Shown here: one piece after another, positions 46,681 to 58,933 of the stretch
Layout of the letters: each line of letters begins with the position of its first letter
How positions within the stretch are numbered: position 1 is the stretch's first letter
Assembly (NCBI RefSeq): GCF_000002985.6
Contig: NC_003281.10
Location: 10,664,001-10,728,000 of the forward strand
Direction of reading: 5' to 3'
DNA length: 64,000 bases
Source: Caenorhabditis elegans
Taxonomy: Eukaryota; Nematoda; Chromadorea; Rhabditida; Rhabditidae
Position numbers and translations under genes: made by a program
The notes under the pieces: model-generated
Databases searched by the model: none
Seen by the model: only the letters and a program-made list of their open reading frames with translations
What the model was told of the DNA's origin: nothing

Positions 46681-48386
46681 TCTCTTCCGTACATTATTCT
46701 ATAAATTTGCGCGTGAAATCTGGTGCATCGGCTCCGATGACGAGGCATATTTTGCCGGGAATTGCCGGAAATAAAATTGAGAGATGGTTTAATGTCATCA
46801 AAAGTGGTTTCACGCAATTTTCAAATGGGTTTTTTTTTCAGTTTGGAAAAATTGCGCGTCAGATATGTTGCATTGAGTCCGCAATTCAAAATTGTGCACA
46901 CACCAACTTCATGCACTGTATTTTACGAAAAAAATTAGCAATTTAAGTTTAAAAATCTATTACGGGAATACAAAATTCTGAGAATACGTATTGTGCAACA
47001 TATTTGACGCGCAAAATATCTCGTAGCGAAGACTACAGTATATATTTTAATGACTACTGTAGCGTTTGTGTCGATTTACGGGCTCGATCAGCGATATTCC
47101 ATCTTTAAAAAAACTCGATCCAGTAAATCGACACTACAGTAGTCATTTATAGAAATACTGTAGTTTTCGCTACGAGATATTTTGCGCGCCAAGTATGTTG
47201 TGCAATACGCATTCCGAGAATTTTGTGTTCGTGTGATAGCGAAAATAATTTTAAATCACTTCTTCGGCACATAATTATATCAAAATGCATGGCAAATCAC
47301 GAGGAGACCCAAATTTCGCTTTATTTTCCGCGAAACTCTTTGAAAACTGGTACCTGGGACTTCTGATCCGTGACTTGAAAATATTGATCGTCGTCATTTC
47401 CCCATATATCGGTCAAGAAATAAAAGGCAGGGAAAGTGTGTGTTCTCCCGAGAGAAGTGACTGTCTTTCTCTCTTTCTCAGTGATGTGTCTCCTTGTTTA
47501 TTCGGAGACCGAGAAGAAGGAGAGATCGATTCGACTAGAAAATTTATTGTATACGGAAAAGATAGAGGAGAAAAAAATTGAGGGTGTGCGTGGGTTTTCA
47601 GGTGATAAAGAGCAAAAGTACTCCAAAATTAGGGGGAAATTACACTTTTTTTCGTATTTTTTTGGGTTTTTTTTTTGAAATTTAGTAGAAAGATGTTTCA
47701 AATTGGATTTTTTTCAGAAAAAAATTATTTAATGCTAAAGATATTATCAATTTTTTGCAAAAACTTTCAGGAAATTTGTTTCTCAACATTAAATTCTGAA
47801 GCAATTTTTTTGTAAAAGTTAATCTGGAAAATATGAAAATTTTGAAAAAATTAGATTTTTAGCATAAAAAAACCTCAAAAATCCGGAAAAAAGTGTAATT
47901 TGGTTCAAAAATTACTAAAAATCTGGGAAAATTTTCTGTAATTTTTTGCATTCAAAACAATTAAAAAATACAAGAAAAAACAAAACAAAAAAAATTAATT
48001 CTCAACTAACTAACCGTGTCAGCAATATAAGACACAAATGACGCTAAGTCACTAGAAAAAAAAACATTATTGATTACCCTTATTACGTGTAAAAAACTCC
48101 CGATTACGTGGAAAACGTGGCGTTATCCAATAAAAAAATCTCAAAAAAGGCACAAGTTAGGGGGAATTTCGGGGAGAAAAGGAGCAAAATAGGGAGGAGG
48201 AGATCTCAAAAAACGATAATTTTCCCTACTTTAGGGGAGAAAAAGGGAGCGAAAATTGATATTTGGTGATCTTGAGGGGGTGGGGACGTGGAACCTGTAA
48301 ATGTGGGAGGAGAAGGCAAAAAAAGAAACAAAAAAAGTAATTAACACTACTAATCTAATTCAGAAATTAAAAAAAAACAGAATCTT
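46681..48386. other. Intergenic region between two minus-strand genes
   Basis: No gene is seen. It includes a fold-back element at 46,978-47,218, a CT-rich, GC-richer stretch at 47,420-47,580 that could be the promoter of the C1GALT1-like gene, and the 3' region of the PPTC7-like gene (48,000-48,386) with G-rich runs such as GGGGGTGGGGACGTGG. Confidence 0.55.
46978..47218. mobile_element. Second copy of the TTTGACGCGCAAAATAT fold-back element
   Basis: The arms CTGAGAATACGTATTGTGC and TTTGACGCGCAAAATATCTC are mirrored by GAGATATTTTGCGCGCCAA and TGCAATACGCATTCCGAG. It shares the GATTTACGGGCTCGAT loop word with the copy at 45.7 kb and with a fragment at about 57,570-57,605. Confidence 0.8.
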
Positions 48387-51300
48387 TTAGGCAATAAGCA
48401 GCAAGACAAGTGTAATATCATCTGGTTTTCCGCCTGGCGCCAAGAATCCGTGTTCACGAGCCTTCATTGCAAATGGGCTGTTGTGTTTTGAGTCGAATGC
48501 TAATCGACGGGCGGTCAGTGCCAGAGCATTGCATACCTGTAAGAATTGTGTGGGGTTATTGGGAAATTGGGGAAAATTAATTGAAAACCGATATTTCTGC
48601 GATTTTTTTATTGACATTTTTTAATTGCATTGCATAAATTTTTTATGAATTTTTTGAAAATTTCAAAATTTCAAAAAAAATTGAATGTTTTTTTTTTGAA
48701 TTTTTCTGAAAATTTTTAGAAAACAAAAAAAAACGATAAATTACGGTAGCTGGTCTTGACACAACTGAAAGTTTTCATTGCGCGCGCCTTTAAAGAGTAC
48801 TGTAGGTGCAAATTCCTGGTTTTAATGCAATTTTCTTCAAATTTCAGACTTTTAGAGCGAAGTAAATAGAAAAATGCGATAGAGCTAGGAGGAGTAGGAC
48901 GACTACCGTACTCATTAAAGGCGCATACTACAAGTTTCGGTCGCGTCGAGACCGGGTACCTTAATTTTAGGTTTTATGCTTAAAATCAACTTTTATGGAA
49001 ATTATTCATATTTTTCCAAAAGTGAATTTTTAATTTTTTTTTTAACAAAAATCGAAAAAATTTTTTGTTTCATAATTTCCAGTCACATTTAGAAAACTTT
49101 CAGAGAGTTCCAAATTTACAATTGTTCGGAATTGTAGGTTTAACACGGAAAACTCGGAGCTTTAGACGTTTTTCTCATACAGAACGGATTTTTTTTTGAA
49201 AACAAAACTGAATATTTGTCAGTTATGTTTGATTATCACATATAAAAAATCGAAACCAAAAAATTAACTTTCAGAGGTTTTTTTTTTGAAATTTTGGTTT
49301 AAAATTTGCCAGTTTTCGTGCATTTTGCAACAAAAAAAACCAAAATTAACCAGAAAAAAAAACGCTATTTATTGTTTTTTTTTTATTTTTTCAATTAAAA
49401 ACAAATTTTTTGAAAAAAAAAAAATAATTCCAAATATGCAGTTGCAGAGAGAATTGTTTATTTTTTTTAACAAAAATTTTGAGAATTTATGCATAATTTA
49501 AATTAAAAAAATTTTTTTTTTTCAAAATCCAAAAACTCTAACCTCTTGCACATTACTCTTTCCAGCATCAAGAGCTTTCAGCTGATCGAGCACCTGTTGC
49601 TCACTAAGATTATCCCATACACCATCAGTTGCTAATAGAATAATATCACCCTTCTTAACAGCCATCTCATCTTTATCAGCCATATCAGCCTTATCACCAA
49701 TAAATCCTTGATATCCTTCTGGTGGAAGTGTTAATTGGAATGGTGCATTGAAATAATGCACTTGTTCACGACTTTTTGATACAATCTGCAACAAAAAAAA
49801 AACAGTTTTTTAAACAAATTTTTATAGGATTTTGGTGCAAATTTGTGGTTTTTTGCAATATTTTGGCTAATTTCCATCATTTTCTTATTTTTCAACTATT
49901 CAACTTTTTGATAAAATTGTCAATTTCGATATACTATTATTTCATTTTTTATTCGGCAGATTTTCAAAATTCTAAGCCAAAATTGCCCATTTTTCTTTTT
50001 TTAAAAATCATTCTAAACGAACCTATTTTCAAATTTTTCAATCTATTTTTTTTCCAAACTATATTTTAATTTATTTTTAAACAAATTTCGAAATGGTCTG
50101 TTAGTTTATTCTACTGGTTTCGAGGCAAAGCTCGCCATTTTTTGGGAAAAAATTTATAATTTTTGTATTAAAATGTATATATAATTTAAATCCGGAACCT
50201 TTTTCGCTATTTTAGTAGATTTAGGACATTCTTAAGCTAAAATTTGCCACTTTTAAACTTGTGAAAATAATTTTTTTAAATGAATTTTGTTGGAAATTTA
50301 ACTTTACACTATTTTTGCCATTTTTTAAAATCAAATTCCAATTTTTTTTTTCGTTAAAAATTTGTAGCTAATTTTTAAGTTTTTAAAACACTCTACTTTA
50401 GTAAAAAAAATATCTAAAAATGAACCTTTCCATTGCGAACAACCATAAATCCAGAATCCCCCAGATTCGCCGAATACAACTTTTCTTGATGGACGACAAG
50501 AACGCATGCTGTTGAGGATCCTGAAAATTATTTTTTGAAATTTTTTTGAAGAGGATCTATGTCAGTTCCTTTTGCATTCAAAAATTTTCAAATTTCAAAA
50601 AAAATCAATTAAACTAACCAACAGGCCTCGGCGCCTCTGCAGATGCTCTGAAAGCATAGTCCAGGAGAGATTCAGGCTTTTGTGGATCGAAATCTCCTTT
50701 CTGAACACGTTTTTCACATTCTTTCATTAACCTCCGCGAGAATGCCGATGGATCAATTCCGTATTTTCTCCATCCACCAACTCCGTCAGCAACACCTGGA
50801 AAATGTGTTGAAGATTAAAAATTTCGATGCAAAATGTCAAAACTTGACTTTTTCGTGTTTGTGGATTTAGAAAAAAAAAAGTTTTTTTTTTCGAATTTTC
50901 CGTTATTTTACTAAATTCTTCGCTATTGTTTCACATTTTTCAAACTAATAATTTATTTGTAAAATTTATTTTTCCAATAATATTTTTCCAAAATTTGCAA
51001 TTCTTAGATTTTTTAAAATTGTTTTTATAAAAGGCTTTTCGAAAATTTTACCTGAAATTAGAATTTGTCAATTTTTGGTCCAAAATCCAAAAAAAAAATC
51101 GGATCGCATACGAAAAATTGAAAAAAATTCAAACGTAACTTAAAAATTCAATTTTACATGTTTTTTTTTTCTAAAAATATGAAAAATGGTCAAAATTTAA
51201 CAAGACAAACCGGAAAAAATTCTGAAATTATCAAACATAGGTTGTTTTTTATGAAATATAAATACCTTTTTAAAAATTTTTCAAAAAAAATTGAAACATT

Positions 51301-52081
51301 TGCTTTTTTCTATTTCTCGAAACTATCAAAATCGAATATCCAATTAAAAATTTTTTTTCATTTTCAAATTTTTCGCCGCAATTTTCACCAACTTACCAAC
51401 TACAAAAGTGTTCTTAAATCGTGAAATAAACCATGCATCATCTCCAAATACTCCTTTATCCAGTACAGTTGATGGTCCATTTAACATATCTTTCGGAAAT
51501 CCTGCACAACTTGCTATCACATTTTCCACGTGAGCACTCGGAGCTGGCGATGATGGAGATCCTTCTGACGATGGTTTTGGTTTTGATGAGCCACTTGAGA
51601 GCCCTCGTCGGCCTGAACTTATCGCTTCTGGGCCGATTGTGGAGCCTGGAAATTTTCAATTTTTGTTGAGAAAAATGGGGTTCCTACTGGGGTTCAAATT
51701 TGAAATTTATTTTTAAATTATAACATTTCTCGAAAATTTTTCCAGCTAATGTTACTAATAAATTCAATTACAAAATCCAGGCAAAAAAATGGCAAATCGG
51801 TAAGTTGCCGGAATTCAAAAATTGCCGAATTTATAAAAAAAATGTTCTGCTGTACTTTGAGTAAAAATGTTGTAATTTTTGACATAGAAATTCTAGGTCT
51901 GAAATTATTTTTTCGCGTTTCAGTTATCAGTTCCTTTTTTTTTTAAACTATGTAATTTCCAAAAAAAAATCCCCGATTTTCGCGTCGGGACCCAAAACTC
52001 ACCAAGATCTAGAGCAGAAGCCGAGAAAACGGCTCTAACTGCAAGTCGTCCGTATGCGAGTAATCTCACACCGGCCACCAT
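48387..52081 (-). CDS. PPTC7-like mitochondrial PP2C-family phosphatase
   Basis: Exons 52081-52003, 51645-51397, 50795-50619, 50520-50426, 49785-49543 and 48536-48387 join in frame to 330 residues (human PPTC7 is 304). A presequence ([19 protein letters not shown]) is followed by a Ser/Pro linker. The PP2C core has [15 protein letters not shown] (metal Asp), [25 protein letters not shown] (metal Asp) and [11 protein letters not shown] (metal Asp). These Mg/Mn-dependent Ser/Thr phosphatases act in the mitochondrial matrix; PPTC7 controls mitochondrial protein dephosphorylation and mitophagy receptors in mammals. The catalytic residues are complete. A GGTACC-type fold-back element (48,741-48,966) sits in the last intron. 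Confidence 0.92.
48741..48966. mobile_element. GGTCTTGA-type fold-back element, second copy
   Basis: The left ATTACGGTAGCTGGTCTTGA and CGCGCCTTTAAAGAGTACTG are mirrored by TACTCATTAAAGGCGC and GTCGAGACCGGGTACC. It is in the intron between the last two exons of the PPTC7-like gene. Confidence 0.75.
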
Positions 52082-52589
52082 TTTACGATTGTTCACCGGA
52101 ATTTTAGAAACTTTCGGTTTTGATTACTATATATTGTAGTCGATTCGTCGTGGGAGAGTTAATACATGCGCGTTTGTGCCCGGCCCGACTCCTGAAATTA
52201 ATCGATAAAATGTATAGAATATTATTACGAGTTCAGAAGAGGGTGGGGGGATCATAAGAAGAATGCATGAACAAAAGTGTAATAAGCTCATCGGGAAAGA
52301 GTCAGCAACGGGGTCACCTGATGAGTGAAGACGGGGAAAAAACAACAGAAGTAAGAAAAATGAGAGGAGTTTGAGGGAGGAAGCGTCTGTAATTTCTGAT
52401 TGATCGATGTTCGGTGAGAGAGAACGAAAATAGAAGCAGAATGGTCAAGAAGAAGAAGACATTAATGCCAGTTTCAGGCAAAATTCTGAAAAAGCAACGC
52501 CGCAAAAAAATGTTCACAGCCTATCACGTGGGATTTCTTATAGGCATAACATTAGAGGTTCATTGTAAAGATCAGGAATTTATTTTATG

Positions 52590-53110
52590 GTAAACTCGGC
52601 AATTTGCCGGAAGTTTTCCATTCCGGCAGTTTGCCGATTTGCCGGAAATGTTCAATTCCGGCAATTTGACGATTTGCCGGTAATTTTCAATTTTGGCAAA
52701 TTTAATTTCCAGAAAATTCGGCGAATTGTCGGTTTGCTGATTTTCCTGAAATTTTAATTTTTGGAAAATTACCGGTTTGCCGGAAGTTTTCAATTCCGGC
52801 AATTAGCTGATTTGCCGTGAATTTTCATTTTCGGAAAATCGCCGGTTTGCCGGAAATTTTCAATTCCGGCAATTGACCCAATTTGCCGGGAATGTTCAAT
52901 TCCGCAAATTGCCGATTTGCCGGAAATCTTCATCTTCGGCAAATTTAATTTCCAGAAATATCGGCAAATTGCCGGTTTGCCGATTTGACTGAAATTTTCA
53001 TTTTCGGAAAATTACCGGCTTCCCGGAAATTTTCAATTCCGGCAGTATGTCGATTTGCCGGAAATGTTCAATTCCGGCAATTTGCCGATTTGCCGGAAAT
53101 CTTCATTTTC
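52590..53110. repeat. TTGCCGGAAATT repeat array
   Basis: About 14 degenerate units with GCCGGAAATTTTCAATTCCG, the largest such array outside cnt-2. Some units have a longer GGCAAATTTAATTTCCAG insert that recurs about 270 bp apart, implying a larger duplicated block. Confidence 0.8.
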
Positions 53111-54409
53111 GGCAAATTGTCTTCTTACCGGAGAAATTTGCCTACTTTTCAAAATAGATGTAGGAACGTTCATAGGATGCGTACAATTTTTGCCGATTAA
53201 AATTGAAATTCTGAAAATTCCAAAAAAAAACTTGCAATGTTTGGAAAATTACAGGTATTTCTGAATTTCAGACAACTTTGGGTATTTTAAAGCAGAATTC
53301 CCACTCTATATCTATCGCACTAACAACTGAAGTCAAAGAAAAATCAATAAACAACACAGCATGTCGTTGAAAAATCAGAGAATGGGTTTGCATGGCTGAA
53401 GAACTATAAAACTAAATAACCAAATAACTAAAGACATGACACCGGGACGAACATGACACCGGACACGAACTGATCTCTCAAGTTTGATCTGAAGATTATT
53501 CAAACCGTTCACACACACACGATCAATCGGGTTGCTGGAACAAGCATGGCCATCAATCAATTGGTTGAATAAACTGAATAGTTGATAACAGTGATGACCG
53601 AAGATCAATGATGATGTGAAAAAGGACAGAAGAGGTCAAAGTCTGAAATGGGGAACACGCACACACAGCTGGTTGAGGCGGTGAAACTTTTTCATTTTTC
53701 TTTTGTATTTTTCACGTAGACGCAAACAAAGTAGCGAGAAAAACGAGAGATAGAAGAAGTGGAAACCCAGATTCTCTTTGGATGACGTCATTGACACAGA
53801 GAATGTGTTGAACCCCAAAGCCTTGAACTTTACGGGTTGTGGCAATGTTTAAGCTGTCCAGGCATTGCGGAATGCCTACAGGCGTGCCTAGAGACCTTTC
53901 GGGTAGGATAGTAAAAATAATACAATGTAGATCATACCAAAACTATGGGAATCTTGGTTTTTTATATAACACACTCGTTAAACATTTAAATTTTCAGATT
54001 TTTTAGAAGTTTTCAAAGCCAAACAAAAAATCGAAACACCTCTCGAAGGACAAGGAGAAAAATCGATGGAAAAGCATGAAAACAGAACACTTATCAGCTC
54101 CTCCGCGTCTTCCACCACACTCAAATAAAAGCGCAAATCAAAAAAAAATCAACAAAACAGTATAACCTATTGAGTGATCTCTGCTTATTACCCCCCGTTA
54201 ACTTAACTAGATCCCATCTCAGTTTGCCCAGCAGAATCCAACAAAAACCGAACAAAAACTCGTCTTTTCTGGCCAATAACATCATTAATCACGTCATTAT
54301 GAAGTGTACATTTGTGTGTGTGTGTGTGTGCTGTGAAGTATGAACTATATAAAGTACATAGTAGACATTTTAGTTCCTATTACAGATCAGGTGTGGGCGG
54401 CTAATCGCT

Positions 54410-54705
54410 GATTTGCCGGAAATTTTCAATTCCGGCAATTTGTCGGTTTTTGCCGATTTGCCCAACATTATTGATTTTCGGCAAATTGGCTTTTTTGAAA
54501 TTTTCCCGTTTATTCAAGATATTTTTATAGAATTTGCTTAAAAATAGATGTCGGAACATTCATAGGATGCGTACAATTTTGCCGATTAAAATTTGTAATT
54601 CTGAAATGTACAAAACCACAATATGCCGATAATTTTGGCGTTTTTCCGGCAATTTGCCGATTTGCCGGAAATTTCAAATTCCGGCATTTTGCCGATTTGC
54701 CGGAA
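54410..54705. repeat. TTGCCGGAAATT repeat array, smaller
   Basis: Units flank a ~130-bp unique spacer that includes AACATTCATAGGATGCGTACA, a block also found next to the array at 53,160-53,190. The two arrays therefore derive from a common larger duplication. Confidence 0.7.
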
Positions 54706-57700
54706 AAATCGTGCCCCCACTCAGATATTCGTGAAAATATCTGTGTATGCAACGTCGTTTTTGGAAAAAATTCAGCTTGAAAAAGTGGAAATTTAAAAAA
54801 ACTTTTAAATTAATTTTTTAAATTAAAAAAAAAAGATTTTGTGCCACTAGTCATCACATTTTCTAATTTTGAAATTTTTAATAAAAATTTAAAAAATAGC
54901 AAAGTTTTTTTTTCGCAGAATTCAAAACTTTAAATTCATACTTGTTAAATAATTTTAGACTTGTACCAAAATTAATTTTCGTTATGCGATTTTTTTGAGA
55001 AAAAATTGCAGAAAATTAATTTTCCGAACAGATTTTTTGTAGCCTTCTAAAAAATTCACTAAAGCGATTAAAATAAACTGAATCAGCAAAAAAAAAGAGA
55101 AAAACTGATTAACAACTGTGAAGGACAAAGAAGAAGAAAACTATAAAATGGTTGATAAGACTTTCAGTGGGTAAAGTACGATCAAACACGTGGCAAACAG
55201 ACTACAGATGATTATGTTGCAAAGGAGAAGAAGAATAGTTTCATTTGGACCGGTCGATCAGTACGTGTGAGAGAGAGAGCTGAGGCCAAACTCTTAATCA
55301 AATAGGAGCAGCAAACAGTGTGGGAGCTCTCTGAGAAATCTGCGGAGAGGATGGCAAGAACAAATTGAATGTTGCGGTGTGCGTGGCCGTGAGAAGAGAA
55401 AACTCGGCCACCTATTTTTATTTTTGATGTATTTTTTTTGCCGGGAAGAATATATGTTTTGAGAACAAAAATATGATTCATGTGACAATATTGTATGTTC
55501 TATTCAATGATTTTTGGAAAAAGAAAGAATTTGGGAAACAGGTTTAGTTATTCAATAAAATGACGTGACTCAAATAGAAACCTCTGGCCTAGAAAACCGA
55601 AAAAAAAACTGAGAGAATGGTTCCTGAGATATTCCTCACAACCTTGGATAAATAGACTTTGAAACTGGCGAATCAAAGACAAAACAGATGTTAAAAGGTT
55701 TTCGAACAATGACGCAACTCGTCGAACCAGAGAACACACGAAATTTCATGGAATTTGAAATTCAAATTGGCAGGCGAAGGGGATCAAATTATGCGTCGAA
55801 AGTTCGGAGTAAATCGCTGAACGATTATGTAGAAAATATGAAAATAATTAGATATTATTTGAAATATACTTAAAATAAGTCAAAAATTTTTAATGAGATT
55901 TCTCAAGAAATGTCTCAAATGGAATTGAGCTTTTTTTCAATTAAATTATTATTTTTCAATTGTAAGAAGTTTGTTATTATTTTAAAAGTAAGCTTGTTTA
56001 ATTCTAATTAATTATATTCAGTGATGTCCAGCAAAAAAACTTTTAATCGAAATACTGAATAAATTGCTGGAAATCAAAATTCCAATAATGATGAAATTCT
56101 AATTTGTGCGTAGAAAAGTCAGAAATGAGCTGGAATTTTAAGGGAGCAAAAGCAAAATGAATGCATAAACAAAAAGATAAGATTCGGAAAATGTAACAGA
56201 AAGGGAACAAACAGGTGATAATGAAAACCTGGCAATTACTTTCGAGTTTCGCCAGTAGTTCCCACTTCCCAATGAGATCTCTGCGTCTCCAATTGTCTCT
56301 CCACACGGGCGGCCCACCAATCAATAGACACTCTCTTCGACTTGCACACTATCTCGTCTCCCACCACTCAGCTGTTTCGTCGCGGGGCGCTCTCGCAAAT
56401 ATATCGGGGAGTGCAGAGAAGAGAGAGAGAGAGAAATGTCTGTCGTCTCTCTCTCTCTCTCTCAATGATCACCTTTTTCTGTAAGAAGAAGAGCAACAAC
56501 TGACGGAGAGGTTCGACCCGGGGCCTGAAAGCTCGGGTTTTTCTTTTCAAAAAAAAGTGCAAAGTTCTCCAACTTTTTTTGTTATTTATTTTCGTTTCAT
56601 ATTGGAAAACAGGTCGGTTCGGAGACAAACCATGTGAAGGATCCGGGTCAGGGATACAAAGTTCATTATTATTATTATTATTGTTCGAGGAATTTTATTC
56701 TGGAAATCTCTATTTGCCACGCGGAATTGCAGTTTTTCGAGAACCTACTGAATTAAAATGTTTTTTTTAATTCTCAATTCCGGGAATATACACTTATTTA
56801 AATTCACAGACGAAATTGAGTGGTTTTAAGCGAAAAAAATTGAAAAGCCTAGAATATTGCGTTTTTAATTAAATAAAGGAAAAGAAACCAAAAAATTTAA
56901 TCGGAGGAGCGGCGAGACATCTCGAAAATTGAATAATCTTCAATAAAATTCAACAGCTAATTTCGAAAACATCGCAGAATCACGGAAAACACACAACTTC
57001 GGACGAAATTCTGAGGAATTTCCACAATAAATGATTTTCAGAAAAAGGAGCGCAATTTAAGAAGGAATTTTGATAAAAATCGATTCAAAGAAATATTAAT
57101 ATTATATTTTTGATAGATTTACGCAAAAAATTACGAGAAAAGCAACATTTTCGGTGGAAAAAACAAAAAAAAAATCGCTCAAAGAAACTGAAAAACATTT
57201 TCAGGAAAAGTGCGTGCGGCAGTGTTGCAACCATTGCCACGCCCTTTTTTCAGTGCCCGATTGCAATTTTTGGAGGGAAGTTTGAACTTTTTTAAGGCAA
57301 AAGCGGTAAAAAGCAGCTATTAATAAATAGCGCTATTTAATTCCAATTTCTCTCGGAAAAATTCAATTCGGAACGTAAAAAGTGTGGAAATATTTCTGGC
57401 GAACAATTTCTGCTTTGAAAAATTCTCGATATCAAAATGGACTATGATTCAACCGAAAAATACCTTCTGAAATTGAAAATATCAAATTTTAAAAAGAGAA
57501 AAAATGAGCACAAGTGAGCAATGCGGATATTTATCATGGAAATTCGATATGGTTAGGATCTTTAAATGAGCACAAGTAGCGTTTGTTTCGATTTACGGGC
57601 TCGACTTTTGAAACGAACTTCATTTTCCTTGCAAATTCCACAGCGTTTTGGAAAAAAATTGGAAAATACAGTACTCTTTAAAGGTGCACACATACTCCCA

Positions 57701-57884
57701 GGTGACAAAACTTTGCCGTGGTGAGACCTGGTACCGTATTATTGGCTCAAAAATCGTTTGAATTTCGCGTCTGTGTAATAATTTTTATTTAGGGTACTGT
57801 AGTTTTAGCAGCACAGTCCAATTAGACATGATTTGTTTTTTTTTTCAGAAAAAATTGTATTTTAGATGTTCCAATTTTCTATGA

Positions 57885-58110
57885 AAAACTCGCCTAGGCA
57901 CAAAAGGCTGCCTACGCCTAAACCCACAAAAACGCAGAAATTAGGCGATAGGCAAGCGTGCTTGCCTACCAACAGGACCTATACTTGCTCTAAACTATAA
58001 AACACTAACAAATAAAAACCAATGAGGCACCAAAGGCGATCCCGCCTATTTCACCATAGAAAATAGGCGACAGGTAAGATGTAGGCCTGCTTGCCTACCA
58101 CGAAACTTGC
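57885..58110. repeat. Tandem pair of GCCTACC-rich repeats
   Basis: Two imperfect copies of about 120 bp share TTAGGCGATAGGCAAG/ATAGGCGACAGGTAAG, GCTTGCCTACCA and ACTTGCTCTAAA/ACTTGCTCTGAA. The short word GCCTGCCTAC also occurs near 13,185, 30,180 and 39,590. Confidence 0.65.
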
Positions 58111-58933
58111 ATTGAATTTCACTTGCTCTGAATGTGTACAAACAAATAAAAATCGATGATTTTATTAAAAATGTTTCTCTACATGATATCTCTAAAAAAT
58201 ACGGGGGGAGCACGTACAAAACTCGTAATCAATAGAACAAAAAAGCCAAATACTCGGGATGCTTCGGGCGATATTATACAGTTCGGGGGAAAATAATGGA
58301 TAAAATTGATGAGTAATCTAGTAAAATATGATGAAGAATCATCAGAAAAGAGCACAAGAATCGAAATTTGTGAGAATTTATGCGAATGGGAAGGGAAAAA
58401 AGTAGAGGAGCAGTACTGCTGAGAAGAATGGCCCGTAGTTTGAGAAGAAATTGGCAGAAAAAACTCGCTTTGTGTGTGGAGAGAAAATGGTACAAAAAAA
58501 TGAGAGAAATGTAGATATTTGTCATGGAAATGTGATATTTGGGCGATGATGATGATGATCTGGCTGGCTAGTGATGAACTTCTTCAATCTGAAACTTTAG
58601 TTATTTTTCTGGAATCTCAAAAAAATTTCGGGTTTCCTAAAATTTTTTTTAAAAGAAATCAATTCGTTTTTTCGGAAAAAAAAAGTTTTTCAACGAACAT
58701 TTTTATTTTTTTGCTCAAAAGTTTTTTTTGGTTTTTGTGAAAAACATTCCGAATTTATTTTTCCAAAATAATTTAGGTTTTTCGAAAATATGCATTTTTC
58801 TGATGTTTGTTTTTTTTAAAATTTGTTTTCGAAATAATGTTTTTTCCCGAATTCTAATATTTTTTTATTCAAAAAAATTCCGGTTATCCCGAACTATTAT
58901 TTGTATTCTAAACACACACATACTATTTTTTTT

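Larger units (their letters stand above)
52082..58933. other. 6.9 kb intergenic region with repeats, no confident gene
   Basis: It lies between the 5' end of the PPTC7-like gene and the 3' end of tat-3. It contains TTGCCGGAAATT arrays (52,590-53,110 and 54,410-54,705), a (TG)n tract (54,313-54,330), GA/CT tracts (56,409-56,463), an ATT microsatellite (56,666-56,682), a GATTTACGGGCTCGA plus half GGTACC element (57,570-57,745) and a GCCTACC-rich tandem pair (57,885-58,110). The CT-rich, GC-richer stretch at 56,215-56,540 looks promoter-like, but no downstream exons were found. Confidence 0.55.

Noticed and set aside
55688..55873. 61-residue plus-strand frame rich in basic residues
   Set aside because: Its composition is less AT-biased than its surroundings, but there are no splice sites, homologous motif or neighbouring exons to support a gene.
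56215..56484. 89-residue plus-strand frame over GA/CT repeats
   Set aside because: The C-terminal half is a translation of GAGAGA and CTCTCT tracts; the region looks more like a promoter than coding sequence.
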